From NCBI GenBank assembly GCA_037013685.1, contig CM072889.1, forward strand, positions 12,719,976 to 12,783,975: a stretch of 64,000 nucleotides of DNA, in the 5' to 3' direction. Position 1 is the first letter of the stretch. Each line of letters starts with the position of its first letter. Made by a program: the position numbers and the translations under genes. Positions 35,930-49,500 of the stretch are shown one piece after another. The notes under the pieces were generated by a model. It saw only the letters and a program-made list of their open reading frames with translations, was not told the origin of the DNA and made no database searches. This DNA comes from Acridotheres tristis. Lineage: Eukaryota; Chordata; Aves; Passeriformes; Sturnidae.

Positions 35930-36837
35930 TGCCAGTACCAAAATCATTAAAAAGAGGAAAAAAAAAATCACATTTTTTTTGCCATAAAGTGTTGATTTGT
36001 CACCCCCCTCCAAAAAAAAAAACAAAAAATAAACCCAACAAAAAATAAACCAGTATAAAACATACACCAAGGCATGCAGCTTGAGCAAGAAAGCCACTAT
36101 CCACACTCCTTCATGTCCAGAAAAAGTGACAAAGCCCTGAGAGGAAGTGACAGCTTGTTCTGCTGCTTTGTTCCCAAGGAACCAGTATCACAGTGAGAGA
36201 GCTGTTCCTCAGCACACTAAATGTATTCATTCTCTACATAGTCTTTTTTTCCCCCTTTATCAGGATTCACTTGTATTACAAGTGAAGTCAGTTTCTCTTC
36301 ACCCAACCCCCTCCTGCCTATGTAGATGCTCAAGTCTGTGTTCCCAACTGCATTACCAACTTCATAACTTTTCATTAATCTCATGATTTCAGCAAATTTT
36401 GGAATAACAGCACTACAAGGTAGTTGTAACCTTCACTTTAAGTAAAGTTCTGCTTCTTTTGGCCCTACCATAACACTGTTTGAGTCTTTGAAAAAAGCAC
36501 TTTGGGTCTCCTTTGGAAGGGAAAACCCAAATCTCAGTGAAAGAAGCAGAAAACAACCTGATAGGTAAAGCATTGATGAAAATAGGAGAGCAGACAAACC
36601 AGAATTCAGTGGTTACTCTTCCATTCTGCAGAGTCTAATGACAGAATATGGAAACATGAGATATGGAACTGAAGACAGATGAGCACTGAGCACAGGGCAT
36701 GACAGAGAAGACAGCTCTTTAGGGATCCCAAGGGGGAATAATGAGAAATAGAGAGCAGCCTGCTTTTCACCATATTTAAGCCTTATTACCTGTGATGGCA
36801 ATGTTTTCCCACTCAATATTTATATTTGTTTAGACAA

Positions 36838-36850
36838 CACACACACACAC
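36838..36850. repeat. (CA)n microsatellite
   Basis: Short perfect CA run, likely within the SLC6A14 3'UTR. Confidence 0.8.
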
Positions 36851-37029
36851 AGAGCATACTCAACATCAAATCCTGAGCAGCCTCCCAGCACACTGAGCAA
36901 GGCTTAGACAGAGAAGAATTCCTGCTGTGGCCTGAGCTCCAGTGGCAGGCAGCAGCACACCCATTCCCCTCTGCTGGCTGCACACCCCTGGGGTGGCAGA
37001 GCACAGAGGGCAGCAGCTGCACCTCAGGG

Positions 37030-37049
37030 CACACACACACACACACACA
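37030..37049. repeat. (CA)10 microsatellite
   Basis: Perfect CA dinucleotide run, likely within the SLC6A14 3'UTR. GU-rich in the transcript. Confidence 0.9.
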
Positions 37050-37429
37050 GAGCACCTTTGGGCTCCAGCTGGGGAGCACCAGAATGTCTTTACTCTCCTC
37101 CACACTCGTATCTGCAGTCCAGCTGGATACCAGTTGGATGGGGTCAAGCATGCCCAGTCCAGCAGCCTGGGAGCCTGCCATGTATTATCCTGCCCTCTCA
37201 AACTACATATCTGGTGAGATCTCAGTGCCTAATTGATGTGTTCCTCCCCAAAGACTAAAGCACTAAAAATAAATAATATGACTTGCTTTCATTTGGGGGC
37301 TGGATTTTAAAGGGCAGGGGTGTTGATTTGCCTTTTTTTCCTTTTTTTTTGCCCAGTCCCTTTCCAATATAAAAAGACAAAACCCACATATGTGCTAAAA
37401 AACAGTCATCCAAACAGCCATCATACACA

Positions 37430-37585
37430 TCAGAAACGTTGTTCCTTGTATACAATGGCAGTCACAGTGGGAATCTCGTGCTCCTTTTTCTTCTGGGAAT
37501 CCACAATGTGGCTGTATCGTTCTCCTCGGTGACATTGCAGGTAGGGGCCCCAGTTTGCTGCAGGCCGGCAGCAGCTGACAATGCG
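37430..37585 (-). CDS. SLC6A14: SLC6A14 exon 14 (cytoplasmic C-terminus, stop)
   Basis: Residues 592-642, [16 protein letters not shown], then HRGERY and HEIPTV as in mammals. The last residues (AIVYKEQRF) diverge from the human end. TGA at 37430-37432. Confidence 0.95.
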   Translation of the reverse strand, partial: RIVSCCRPAANWGPYLQCHRGERYSHIVDSQKKKEHEIPTVTAIVYKEQRF

Positions 37586-40500
37586 CTGGAAAACAAAACC
37601 AAGAGGCATTTCATGCCTTACTGTAGCCCAGGCTACTTTTAAAATTCAGTAAAATTATAGCTCTAGATATGCACTGCAACTCAACGAATGGCAAATCACC
37701 AAAGTTGTTTAAAATCGTTCCAAATATCTTTGGGCTCGGTGGGTTCTGGACACTGAAGACAAAGAACAGGGAAAGCTGTGACCAACACAACTGTTTGGGA
37801 AAGCTACCAAGAGAAGAATATCTCAGATCTATTGCTTGCTTCTGTGAGTAGTGGGAGGCAAAACGCCAGAAAATTATATTGCTCTCTATCCCCATATAAA
37901 TACTTCAAAGAATTTAAAGGAGCTGGAATAGCAACAGAACTGATGAAACATTTCTCTTGAATGGTGTGTGTGCACTCCCAGAGAATTAGACTCTATCTTC
38001 TCATCAGAACATGGTAGGGCAGATGCAACTTTGATGCAACTACCAGAGATAGCGTTTTGGTCTAAAAATCCAGTTGAAAAACATGCCAAAGTAGTAGATG
38101 TGTTGGAGAAGAAAGCACAGATGGTCCTGATAATATCAAAGAAATTAAGATTTGAGGTGTTGGCAATGGGGTTTTTTGCCCTTACCTGTATAAGGTTTCC
38201 TTCAGCTTTAACTATTTTTACAATAGCAACAATGGGAATCCAGATGACACAGAAGATGATCATGCACCAGCCAACAGCAGTTCCCCAGGCTGGGTATAAC
38301 ACTGAGCCATAAGTGGGACGTGAAAATGTGATCAAAGACCAGACCAAAATAGCCTAGAAAAAATGGCAAAAACAATAAGAGAGAAAAGCAGGTTTCCAGC
38401 AACATTGAATTTACATTGCTTCCAAGTTGGCTTAATAAAGAGAAGGGCTGTGTACAAGTTCTGCACTGTTCCATCTTGCTTTCTGAGTGTGAGAACAGTT
38501 GTGCAGGATTTGGTGCTCAGTCATCACCAGACAGCAAGACTGAAGGGCAGGACTGAAAAATGACAGTGAGATGCACTAAGTAGATCTGTGTTTAAACATA
38601 ACTTGATCTCTGGGTTCTCTTAAAATCTTATGTTGAGTAATACATATGTTGCTGGCTGAGCCCAGTACCTTTCTCTATATGTTTTATGCATTCCTGTGTT
38701 CCATTATTTACAGGAATGCAGGAAAGAATCTAAGATTAGAAATTGGCAAATATTGCTTCAGAAATTGGGTAGTTTTAAGCAGCATTTTCTAAACTATAGT
38801 CTGGACAGATTACAGGTAATCTGCTGGCCAGAGTGGCTTGCCACTTCTCCTGGATTTGGATGTTAATAAATTCTGTCATAGTAAAATAATCCAATCATCT
38901 ACACTCACAATTATAAGTACAGGTGTAACAAAAACCAGACATGCAACAGGACATTAAAAGGTCTCAGACAGGAGAACAGCAGAACATCTGACCCAAAAAT
39001 AGGATTTCCCTCAAAAGGTTTTCAAACCAATCTCAGTCTAAAATTAAGATAATCCAGCTGCCAAGGCAGAGGATCTAGTTGTTCTTTGTTAGACCTTGAG
39101 AGTGTAGAGCCAGCTCACTAGTAACTGATCTCAAGCTCCAGCCCCTACTGGAGAGGATCAAAGGAGGAGGGAATGTATCAGAAAGCAGACAGTCCATAGT
39201 TCACTTCACTGGCACAGCTATTCCCCATCTTTATACACAGAGCCTGGGCACTCAGCCCTGAATCTTCACACAGGAACCTCTTCAATATTAAGTTACTGAG
39301 TTCTGTCCCACTAACACAATCCAGTCATGTGCACGCACCATTAACAGCACAGGAGTGATGAAAAACCAGCACATTCTCCACCACATCCAGAATAAACAGC
39401 TCTTCTTTCCAATCATCATTTCAATGTCTTCAATGAACCTGTTTCCTCCTGTTGGAAGACAATCATGGGGCTCACTGTAAAGCAGGTACCTCCCTTGTAG
39501 GTGGGGTTACTCAAAAGTGATCAAAGGCAATGATCAAGGACAGTTTCTCCAGTTCTGCATTACTTAAAGTTTTTATTCTTATATTATTCAGACAGTTAAC
39601 TTATCAATTTTTTATTGCAGTAATCAGTATTTCATATCCCTGGCACTGCTCAAGGCCAGGCTGGATGGGGCTTTGAAAAGCCTGGTGTAGTGGAAGGTGT
39701 CCCTGCTCATGGCAGGGGGTTGGAACAGCGTGATCTTTCAAGTCCCTTCCACCCCAAGACCACTCTATGATATCCACTGTTCCTGGGGTTGCTTAGTTTA
39801 ATTATGTATTTTCAATGCAAATAATTTACCGTAAATGTAGACGATGCCTATTATCTCCAGGACAGCTGAAATAAGGATTCCCCATCCAGCACAGAAGTGA
39901 TCTATTAGGTTAACCCAGTAAATTCCTGCCTGAAGAACAAACAGTAGAAATTAAAATTTGAGTAGTAACATACTTACACAAAATAAGATGTGTTTGTTCT
40001 AGACAATTTAACTAATCACGACTCTGAGTTTTTAAGTTCACAGTTCTCCAGGTCAAGTACACATTTGTGAACATTATTTTCTTCAAAGCTCTCTATGTAA
40101 AGTTGAATAAGACCAAGCTCTATGTATATGCAGAGCATATATAAACAGCTGAGAGCAAGATTTAAATTTGGAGCTTGCAGGAATAAAGTTGGTGCTGAAG
40201 TTTTTATGCTGAGCTACAGCAATAGCTATACCAGTTATCAGTTCTGGGAAGCTTCTATCTTCCTACATGCACGACTTCTCCATGGAGTTAGCCACAGCTT
40301 TAAACACCAGCATGCAACAGAGGATCACAGAGCAGGAGAATCTGAGCCATTTCACACTTGTGAAAAACTAAATCCCTTGCAAACTTCCTCGCCACCCTGT
40401 TTCATGACTTATGTGCTTTGTTTGACCACACAACTGTCTACTCACCACAATCACATAAATCTGCATTTCTAGATGGAGTAATTGCAGTGAATGTTTATAC

Positions 40501-43500
40501 CATTAAAAGGAGCTGCCTTAAGAAATTGTACACAGTATACTTAAAATTCCTTTTCTGTATGTCTGTTTATATACATACACATACATGCAGGAGAAGTAAC
40601 CATGTAATCTACAGATGCTCATGAGCTAATGGGTTTTTATTACATGAAGAAGCCATTCCTCAATTCTTGTCCTGTTTGGTAGTGAGTTCTGAACAACAAG
40701 ATCCCATAAGTATTTATTAGCAGTACTCACTGTGCCACGGACATGTTTTATGCATGTACTTGTGATTACACAAATAAATTCCTGAACTGAGGAACAATAA
40801 ATCAGGCTGATAGTACAAAAGCTCTGTAAAGGCCTTTATTTAAAAGTATGTCTCAGCTCAATAATCACAGAAAACCTTAGGTTCCTCAACCTTCCCCTGG
40901 GAATTGCTTACTTGTGTGTCCAGGCACACTGTCAAAATTCAAGAGTCTTTAAGACTGATCCACAGAGACAGGAAGAGTTTGAAAGGGTACTTTGATTTGA
41001 GTTCATCACTTGCAGCATAACTAAACTCACTACCAAAAAAACTTAATTTCTTACCTGAGTAACACAGATAAGCCCAAGAAGAAAGAGCACTGCACACAGA
41101 CCCAGGGTTATAGGCAGTCTTAATTTTTTCATCACTTTGGGACTTATATCTTGAATGGTGGTTGTAAGTGTTTCTGCAAAGGAAGAAGTAGGGAGTCTGA
41201 GCAGCACAATTAAGAAAGACAGTGGTCATTTGAAAAGCCATGAATCACTTAAAACCCACTCACCTATGCTGGCAAACTGGGAATCAAGACCCAAAAGCAG
41301 AAGCATGAAGAAAAACAAGAAGGACCACAGAGGAGAAACTGGTAACTTGGAGAGAGCCTCTGGGTAGGCTACAAAGGCCAGGTCAAATCCTGGATAGTGG
41401 AAAGAAGGATGTTATTGTCATGCCTTGTCCAATGCAAGTGCCAGTACCAACAATGTGACCATCAGCCTACCTGAGTCCACAACCTCTGAGACAGGTCTCT
41501 TGGACACAAATGCCATATGTCCCAGGATGGAGAATATTGCAAACCCAGCAAATACGCTGGTGGCACAGTTGGTCACACAAACTAGAATGGCATCTGAGTA
41601 GCAGTTGTTGTGGAACTTGTTGTATGAAGACAAAGCAACAAGCCCACCCCATGCCACGGACAGGGAGTAAAATATCTGGGTGGCTGCATCTTTCCAAACC
41701 TACCAAAACGAAAAGAACATGAGAATTACTGTATTACTTATAGTACTTATCATTTAAGTCTATTGGCACTCAAGGGTATTTTTTTTCACTCAGCCTGTAT
41801 ATCTAATTCTAAGTCACATGAATTTTAGGGAGGATAGAATATAGCAGGTTGGTGACCTTGCAGTCTCAATCATAAACAGTATCTCTATGATCTCCAAAGG
41901 TCATAGGGAATACTTAAATCTTTAAAAAGTCTCAAAGGTCATACTGCTAAATACTTAATCTTATTGGGCTAACCCTGACAAAGAGATTCAATTTGTTCAC
42001 ATAGGTGGGTTGTTGAGATATGAAACTTGGCATAGAGCCAACAAATAAGAACAACCAGGACTGGCTGCAGGAGTGAGAACTTCCATGTGCCCTCTCACTT
42101 GTGTGAGCCAGACACATCATTGCCCAGATAAACTACTTCTGCCTCAGCTAGTGCCAAGCACTCACGGAAGTACCAGAAATAAATATCAATATCAATCATA
42201 AATATAAATATCAATCATAAATATTAACCGTTGCTTCTGATAAAACTGCAATAATATTGGCATAAGCCAGAACAAAAGTCCTGGCTTTCTTTGCATGAGG
42301 TGCCCTTCCTGGTCCACCTAATTACCCAAGATAATTTCCCAGGCAAGACACAGCCTGAATTTCAAACTCGAGGATCCCTCTAGCCTTATGATAAGGTCCC
42401 TTAAAATTATCAGCAAGAACTTTCTCAGCAGGTCTTGCTAAGATGAAACTCCAGCATGATCCCCAAGAACTGTTTAGAGGCAATAGCATAGTTGTCATCA
42501 CTGGTGTGGCAGGGAGGGGAAGATGGTGATAGTCTTTCTGTTTGAGAGTAGCTGGAATAGGGGCTTGGACTTTTTCTATAATCAGCTGCTGATACAAAAT
42601 ACAGGGCAGGACCTGAAGCACCTGACAGGAAAAAAACGAAGCAAGCCCACATAACAAGGGAAGCGTGTCACACTTCTGGGGCTGACACTACCTCTCACCT
42701 CTGCCTCCATCAGCTTGGTGATGTTGGACTGACTGCCAATGTAGTATTCAATGCCATCCAAAGCACCTTCCAGGGTGGCACCTCGCACCAACAAGATGAG
42801 CAGGATGACGTATGGGAAGAGTGCAGTAAAGTAGACAACCTGCAGAAAGACAGGTGTGAGGGCATCCACAGACCTCCCTGCAGGACGACTGGACAGACTT
42901 TAGGCTAAGGTCTGCTGATGCAAAAGAAAAACAGGCAACACATGCCAACCACCAAACCATCTGGCTTAGCCGGTTCTGGAGCTGCATTCCAGCAGAAGCA
43001 GAAGGCCCAAGCCACATATCCACATTTCGGATTGCACTTGACCAGTTTCAGAAATACATTTTTCTGACGTGATTTACTGCTGTAGCAAGGTCTGGACTCA
43101 ACTACCACAGACATCTCTTGCTAAGTAGTGCTTCTAGCAAGTGCAAACTGAAAGCCAGGAAAAACTAGGCAACTAGTTTTGTGGAATTATGTTTTGTGGA
43201 CTAAGTGGAATTATCTCCTGATGAGCTCCCTGATACTCCCCACCACCAAAAAAAAATAGCCAAAACAAAACCAATATTTTTTTAAAGTCAATGTTCTGGA
43301 AGCTTTCTTTACAGGAACAAGGACTTTTAGGTTCTCTCAGACACAGATCTATTGTGTTGTTGTTTGATCATTGACTACAATGGGATCAAGGCCAGCAGTA
43401 GAATTCTTGTGACACAGGCCACGTTCAACAATACTCTGTTTTCTTGTGTCTTAGTTTCAGTGTTAAGCAGACAGATAATTTACCCAGTACTGCTAGTTAC

Positions 43501-46500
43501 ACCAAGCCAGAGCATTGCACCATCATGTGGTCAGTCTGAAATTTCTGAAGACCTCCTTCAGGCTTGCCTAGAATAGACAGTTCTCTCTGCTTTTCATCTG
43601 TCTTGTTCCTGCCCAGCTAGATTCTTCCAAGTCTCACCTTATTTTTCAAAGAGGAATGCCAGAAAAGAAGTGACTCCAGGCAGAGCCAACTGCCAGGAAC
43701 CCAAAGAACATGAGATTAAGAGGAGCCATGCAGCCAAATAACTGAGGCTGGGAAGGCACAGATACTCCACACCAAAGCACTGAAACAAGGGCAGAAAGCT
43801 CCAAATAGAAAGCAAAACAGGAGGAGACATCACACTGAGCAGAGGAAAGCAGGCAGCAAGGAACCAAAGAAAGGCACAATGACAGAAGGAAGAGGGGAAA
43901 ACGAAAAATCTGTGCAGAAAAGGTGAACAAAAGAACAAAGGCAACTGAGGCTGAAGAAGTAAATGATGGAGATGCAACATGAAGGTGAGAAAAGAATATG
44001 AGGAGGTAGGAACAAAACCAAGAAAAGGGTCTCACGTGACAAAGGATGAAATACAGCCTGCCTGAAGTCAGCCTAGCCCAAAAAAACTCCAGACAACCAT
44101 GCTGCAGCTTGTGGAAATAGGAGCTCAGCGGAGGCAGATTCTGAAAACAAGCATCTAAGTACCTTGTCCCTAAACACTATTTCAACTCTTAGGAATAAAC
44201 AACATTTCACAATGTGGCAGGAACCTGCACACACACATCTGTTCACAGGACCTGACCTGTATTGTCCAAACATCTCAACCAGACCGGAAGTACAAAATAA
44301 TCACCGGGTGTTCCCAGGGCGTGTGCCCACGTGTGCCATCACATGCACCCTTCCATCACGCAGCCCAGGCAACTGCTAGAACTCACCTGGAACCACCGGC
44401 ACAACAGCAAGATCCCAAAATACAGGGCAGCCTGGTGGAGTTGAGGCCCAAGCGTTAAGTAATGGCTGTAATCAGCACCTTACTCACATTTTATGTAACA
44501 GTTACGAAGCTGAGGAGCGGGAGGGAAGTGAAATGCTGAGCCCAGCAGAGGGGGTGTGCTAGGACTGCATCCTGCCTTGAGCTAAACTTCCCTGGTCCAA
44601 CTGACATTGGAAGGGCAGATTCAGGCTCTTCCTAACATACCTTTCCAGAAGATTTTATTCCTTTAAACAGGGCAGCTGCAACAATGATCCAGGAGAGGAG
44701 GAGGCAGAGAGCCAGGTACCACACGATGCTGCCGGTCTCGTCCAGCCCGCTGGAGCGCTGCAGAGTCACTTTGCTGAAAGCACACGATGCTCTGCTGAGG
44801 AGGGGCTGCAGCAGCACACACACAAACACACACACAGCTCCCCTCCTCTTCAGCTGCTTCTCAGGAAAAGTGAGTGGTGTGTGCGGCTATGACAAGACTG
44901 CAGCCTCTTCCAAGAGCATGCAGTTAGAATTGCACGATTGGCATCGAGAAACTGTACATTTAACTGCTTTTTTTTAAGCCTACCAGCTCTCATCTCTCCA
45001 TATATGTCCTGTAAGACCCACCTAAGATACTCTGTTAATAATGAAATTCTAACAGGAAGAGAAGAGCCCCTAAGAATCTGTTTCCAGGAACCCAGGGAAC
45101 ATGAGGCAAATTGAAACCATGGGGCTATAAAGAAATGGCAATTTCACAACAGGCCCAGATTCAGAATAAGGTGAATATATTTTACACAGTAACTCTTGAA
45201 AAAAATAAAAGTATATGCTATATGTAAAGATGCCAAGTATTGCCTACCAGGACTCCAGAGAAGAGGACTTCTTTAAATTGGAGTATTTTTCAGTTAGTTA
45301 AAGGTTGACTTACTTACTTCTCTTTCTATACATAATTTCTCTTACAAAGGCCAAACATATCAATTAAATTTTAAGTCCTCTCTCTAGTGATTTGCATGCC
45401 TGTGTCCCTTGACTAGATTTTTTTGTGGACTGCAAGATAAGACAAAAATAAAAGGTACATCCAAAACCACAATGAATAAAAAGGTATTTTTAGTAATTTC
45501 TTTAAAGTATTTACTTACTTCCAGTATTGCTCACTGGGAAATTGCACTGGTTTGTAGTTTATGGTGCCATTTATACATGTGAGATTGTAGCTCGTGATGA
45601 ATGAGGAGTTTGCACGAATGATTTCCCCATCCCAGGTTGCATTACAGTCACTGACTGAAATTAAAAAAAAAAAAAAGGAATCATTAACACTGGGATGATT
45701 ATTATTATTATTTTAAAAAAAAAAAACCAGACTGATACAGCAAATGTGTTTCCTATCAATTACAGCTTCAGTTTGCCTGCTAACAATATTTAGAAACAAT
45801 GTCACTTGCAGCTATGACTTCACTACTTGACTGTAAATCTAAACACTAAGAATCTGTTTTACATATCCTCAAGAATACTCATAAACCTCAGAATTGAGCA
45901 TAGTTAAAATTGTAGCCTTGGTTATTCTATGAAAACCTTTGTCCCAAACCAAGGTGACACGTGGATCATTTGGTATTCATCTTATTGTGGCAGAAAGCTT
46001 ATTAAAACACTTTAAATATTTTCCTTGGAGCAGGGTTGGAGGAACGGAAACTAGAGTTGGCAATTTTTTGCCAGAACATACAATAAAAAACACTTTATCG
46101 GAGTATGTATCAGCATTTACTGGAAATTCTTGTTGAAGCATATTTCAGGACAGCTTCTTCTGTTCAGTTTTGTGTTCCCCCAAAACTTACAAATTATGTA
46201 CTGAAATATTTTTTGTTTTGCCAATAAATAATCATCAACTTTTTGTTACATAAGGCATCATAGAAGAGGTTTTCAGATATATGGTTGAGATATACTTACA
46301 TTAATACTGAAAACAATGTAATCCATCCTGACCTGTCCTTGTTATTTTAATAATCACTGGTTACCTGGCAAGACATTTGCAGCTGCTAACTGGTAATTAC
46401 CTCACCAACTTCACCTTTTGCCTTAAAGTGGTCTGGTATGGAAACTGGTGATAACAAGTGTTTGGCCCTACATCTGCTGTCAAACACAAGAACAATAGTG

Positions 46501-49500
46501 TAGAGATACATTCTGAAGAGTTAATGAAGTGTGAAACCAATGCCTCAATGGTGCTCAGGATTACCATTGCCACAGGGGAGGCAAGGGGTAATGAAAAACC
46601 TCGATAAAAACTAGTGCAGTAGTTTGTCTCATGGAAGGAAAGTTTTTTTGCCACGAAGCCTGATTAAATGGGTACGCAGTATTTCCAGAGATTGTATGTA
46701 TTAGAGAAAAGCTGGGGTTTTAGAAAAGAAAAAAGGATCCAACAAGGTGATTTCAGCTCAGTTCTCCGTAGATTTCCCAAGCACCCAGAACTGGTGGCAG
46801 GGAAGTGGATAAGCATCACTCCTCTGTGTTCAGATGCAAAACTCCAGGAAGGACTTTTGAAGCCACAGGTAGATGTCTTGCTCCTATACTTTCATCCCGA
46901 AAAAACAGTCCAATTACCAAAACCAATAATATTAAACTATCTGGTAAGTATTGTACCTATTCGTGTCTTGCTGCATAATTCATCTGCCCAGGAAAAGCAG
47001 TCTGACCATGGCAGCACTTTTTGAAATGAGGCAAATAAGTAGTAGAGTGCATAAGCAATGATAACGTTGTAGTAGATAGTCACAAATGCCGAGATGATGA
47101 CCATCGTGATGCCCACTCCTAGGAAAGAGAAAGACACAATGTCTTAATCACCCCAAACTCAGGTTTTTTACAAGCCCACCAAAACAAATAGCCTTCACTT
47201 GACTTTTCAAAGGCTACTTGGGAAGAACTTGAAGTTGTATTTTGTTTGGTTTTAAATTTTTTTTAACAGCAAACAAACAGTGAAATTTTAAACCCATTAA
47301 TGATGGATATGATCCAAACCGACCCTCTCAAACACGGTTTTGAAATAGCGTTTGAATTAAGCCCATACAAAAATTGGATTATCTGCAAAGTCTAAAGGAG
47401 AAATTCAGTATTTTATTCTCTCCCCACTTAGAGGGAAACTTAGTAAAATAAAACAAACAGCACTAGGACTGCCCAAGCCATTTTAAAGATTCCACTGTAA
47501 TGAATGCTTTAAACTACAGTAAGTCTTGCAAATACTACTGTTTTCCCCCCCTTGTTAAAATGAGTTTTGTTCTGAGTTTGGGAAAGCCTGACAAACTGTA
47601 CCAATCATCTTGGAAACGATATTTAAGTTTCTGTCTTCACAGACACATAAATGATATGCTGTGTTTAAAAATTTTTGTTTTAAAGGTAAACTCACTGCTT
47701 TCATGAAAGGTTCTTGTGCTGCAGAACAGAGACTAGCAAAAAGAGCAAATGTTGGGGCAACCAATTTCTGTAGGTGATAAGCAAATTCTTGTTGCATCAG
47801 AAGGAAACTTCCTTGTTCCTACATTAAATCCTCTGGTAGATTAAGACAAACAAAACCATTGCATAGTCCTTTACTCCCATGGTACAGGGCTGGGATGGAC
47901 AGGTGTGAGTAAAGCACGTGCTTAATTGTTGCCAAAAAAATCTCATTATGAAATACAAACCCTCACTATCACTACAGCATGCAGTGATTTCTCTTATCAC
48001 AAGAGGCAGCTCTCTTTACAAAGCCAAAATCTAGGCTGTTTTATCACACCAGCAGATGACTCCCAAGGCAGCAATGATTGTGCACAATATTGCACAGAGC
48101 ACCCAGACCTGCACCTGCACTGGCAGCCAAATACAGAATTAATCCATCCAACACACAATTGCCTTGCAAGCTACACTGGACGTGAAGCATAAAAAAAAAA
48201 AGTGATAAAGTCAACCTCAAAAATTTATTTTCAATCTGTTGAACACAGTACACCAGTTGTTTTAATGAGGTTTTCCCTCACAGGAAAACAGGGATATTTC
48301 CTTCTGCCTGGACAGCTGGAGTGAAAGTGATGTGCTGCTTAACACTGGAAGAATCATCGATAAAACCTTTCATAACCAAGAACTTTTGGGGAAATCTTTA
48401 CTCAACATCTGTTTATTAATGAATAATGAGGAAGTATGTACCTGGGAACATAACACCGACCCTGTAACAATGGGAATAGTTGCTTCACAGATATCGGTGT
48501 CTCAGTAACTTTATGAAGAAATCATTAATTCACAAGAGTGTATTAATGGAATAAAAAAGATCTCAGAAAAGATAACAAAACCAACCTTGGAACAATGGTA
48601 GTATTCTCCAGACGGAAACTGGCCCTAGACTGGCAAACTGCCCAAGGGAACATTCCATGAAAAATAAAGGTAAGCCAGCTAATGCCAACATCAGGGTATA
48701 AGGGATTAGAAAAGCACCTGAGAGAAGGAGACAAAAAGAAAAGGGGGGGAGCACAGTCAACACACAGAGAAAACAATGCATATTTCAGCATTTACCCCAG
48801 TTCTACCATATTTTATACTCCCCCTTCCCCCCTTGCTCAAACATCCCACTGTAGAGGCTTTTTTCAAAATAGAGAGGTTTGTTTCTAAGTCTTGTTTTCT
48901 GTAAGACTAAATAGTACCTGCAACTAAGAGACACAGACTGTCAGAACTGCTGATTTAAAAACAATGGCTTCTCTTATAAAAGTAAATTAATTTTACAAAA
49001 CCTATTGAAGTTGTGCTCTAATACAAGCAGGAACACTGCTCAGCCGTAGGCACCACAGCCTTGTCCACTTTCTATTTAATCTTTCAGCTTTTAATTTAAA
49101 GAGGAACAGAAACATTCCTCTGTGTATTTAGCTGTGTTTTGCAACTGCCCTCTTAAGCAGCTACTGGACATCAAAGCATGAAGATTATTTTCTATGGTTG
49201 GCCGATTCCTGTGTCAAACAACATCTCAGGATGGCTCTTGTTCAAGTCCATTTAAAAGTGCAGGTTAACCTGATATCAGTGAGCGCCCTGCTCTGAGAAA
49301 GGGACTGGCACTACTTTGTGTGTGCACAGAAGACAGGGAAAGCGAGAGCACAAGTTTCATAAACACAACATGATATCCCTGCAGCAATCTGTCCTCATCA
49401 CTCTCAGTGAATTTAAAGCAATCAAGGACCCAGTTCTGCAAGGAACTGCAAATACCTGATGTAATTTCAGGAAGCAAATTGTCCCAGAGAATTAACTGGA

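Larger units (their letters stand above)
35930..37429 (-). other. SLC6A14: Probable SLC6A14 3' untranslated region
   Basis: Sequence between the stop and the first canonical polyadenylation hexamer. It contains two CA repeats and an A-rich block near 35955-36050. The extent is inferred only. Confidence 0.35.

Noticed and set aside
43639..44042. Three overlapping minus-strand frames of 70-129 codons rich in Leu, Phe and Ser
   Set aside because: They lie in SLC6A14 intron 6, in purine-rich plus-strand sequence whose complement gives hydrophobic low-complexity peptides in every frame.
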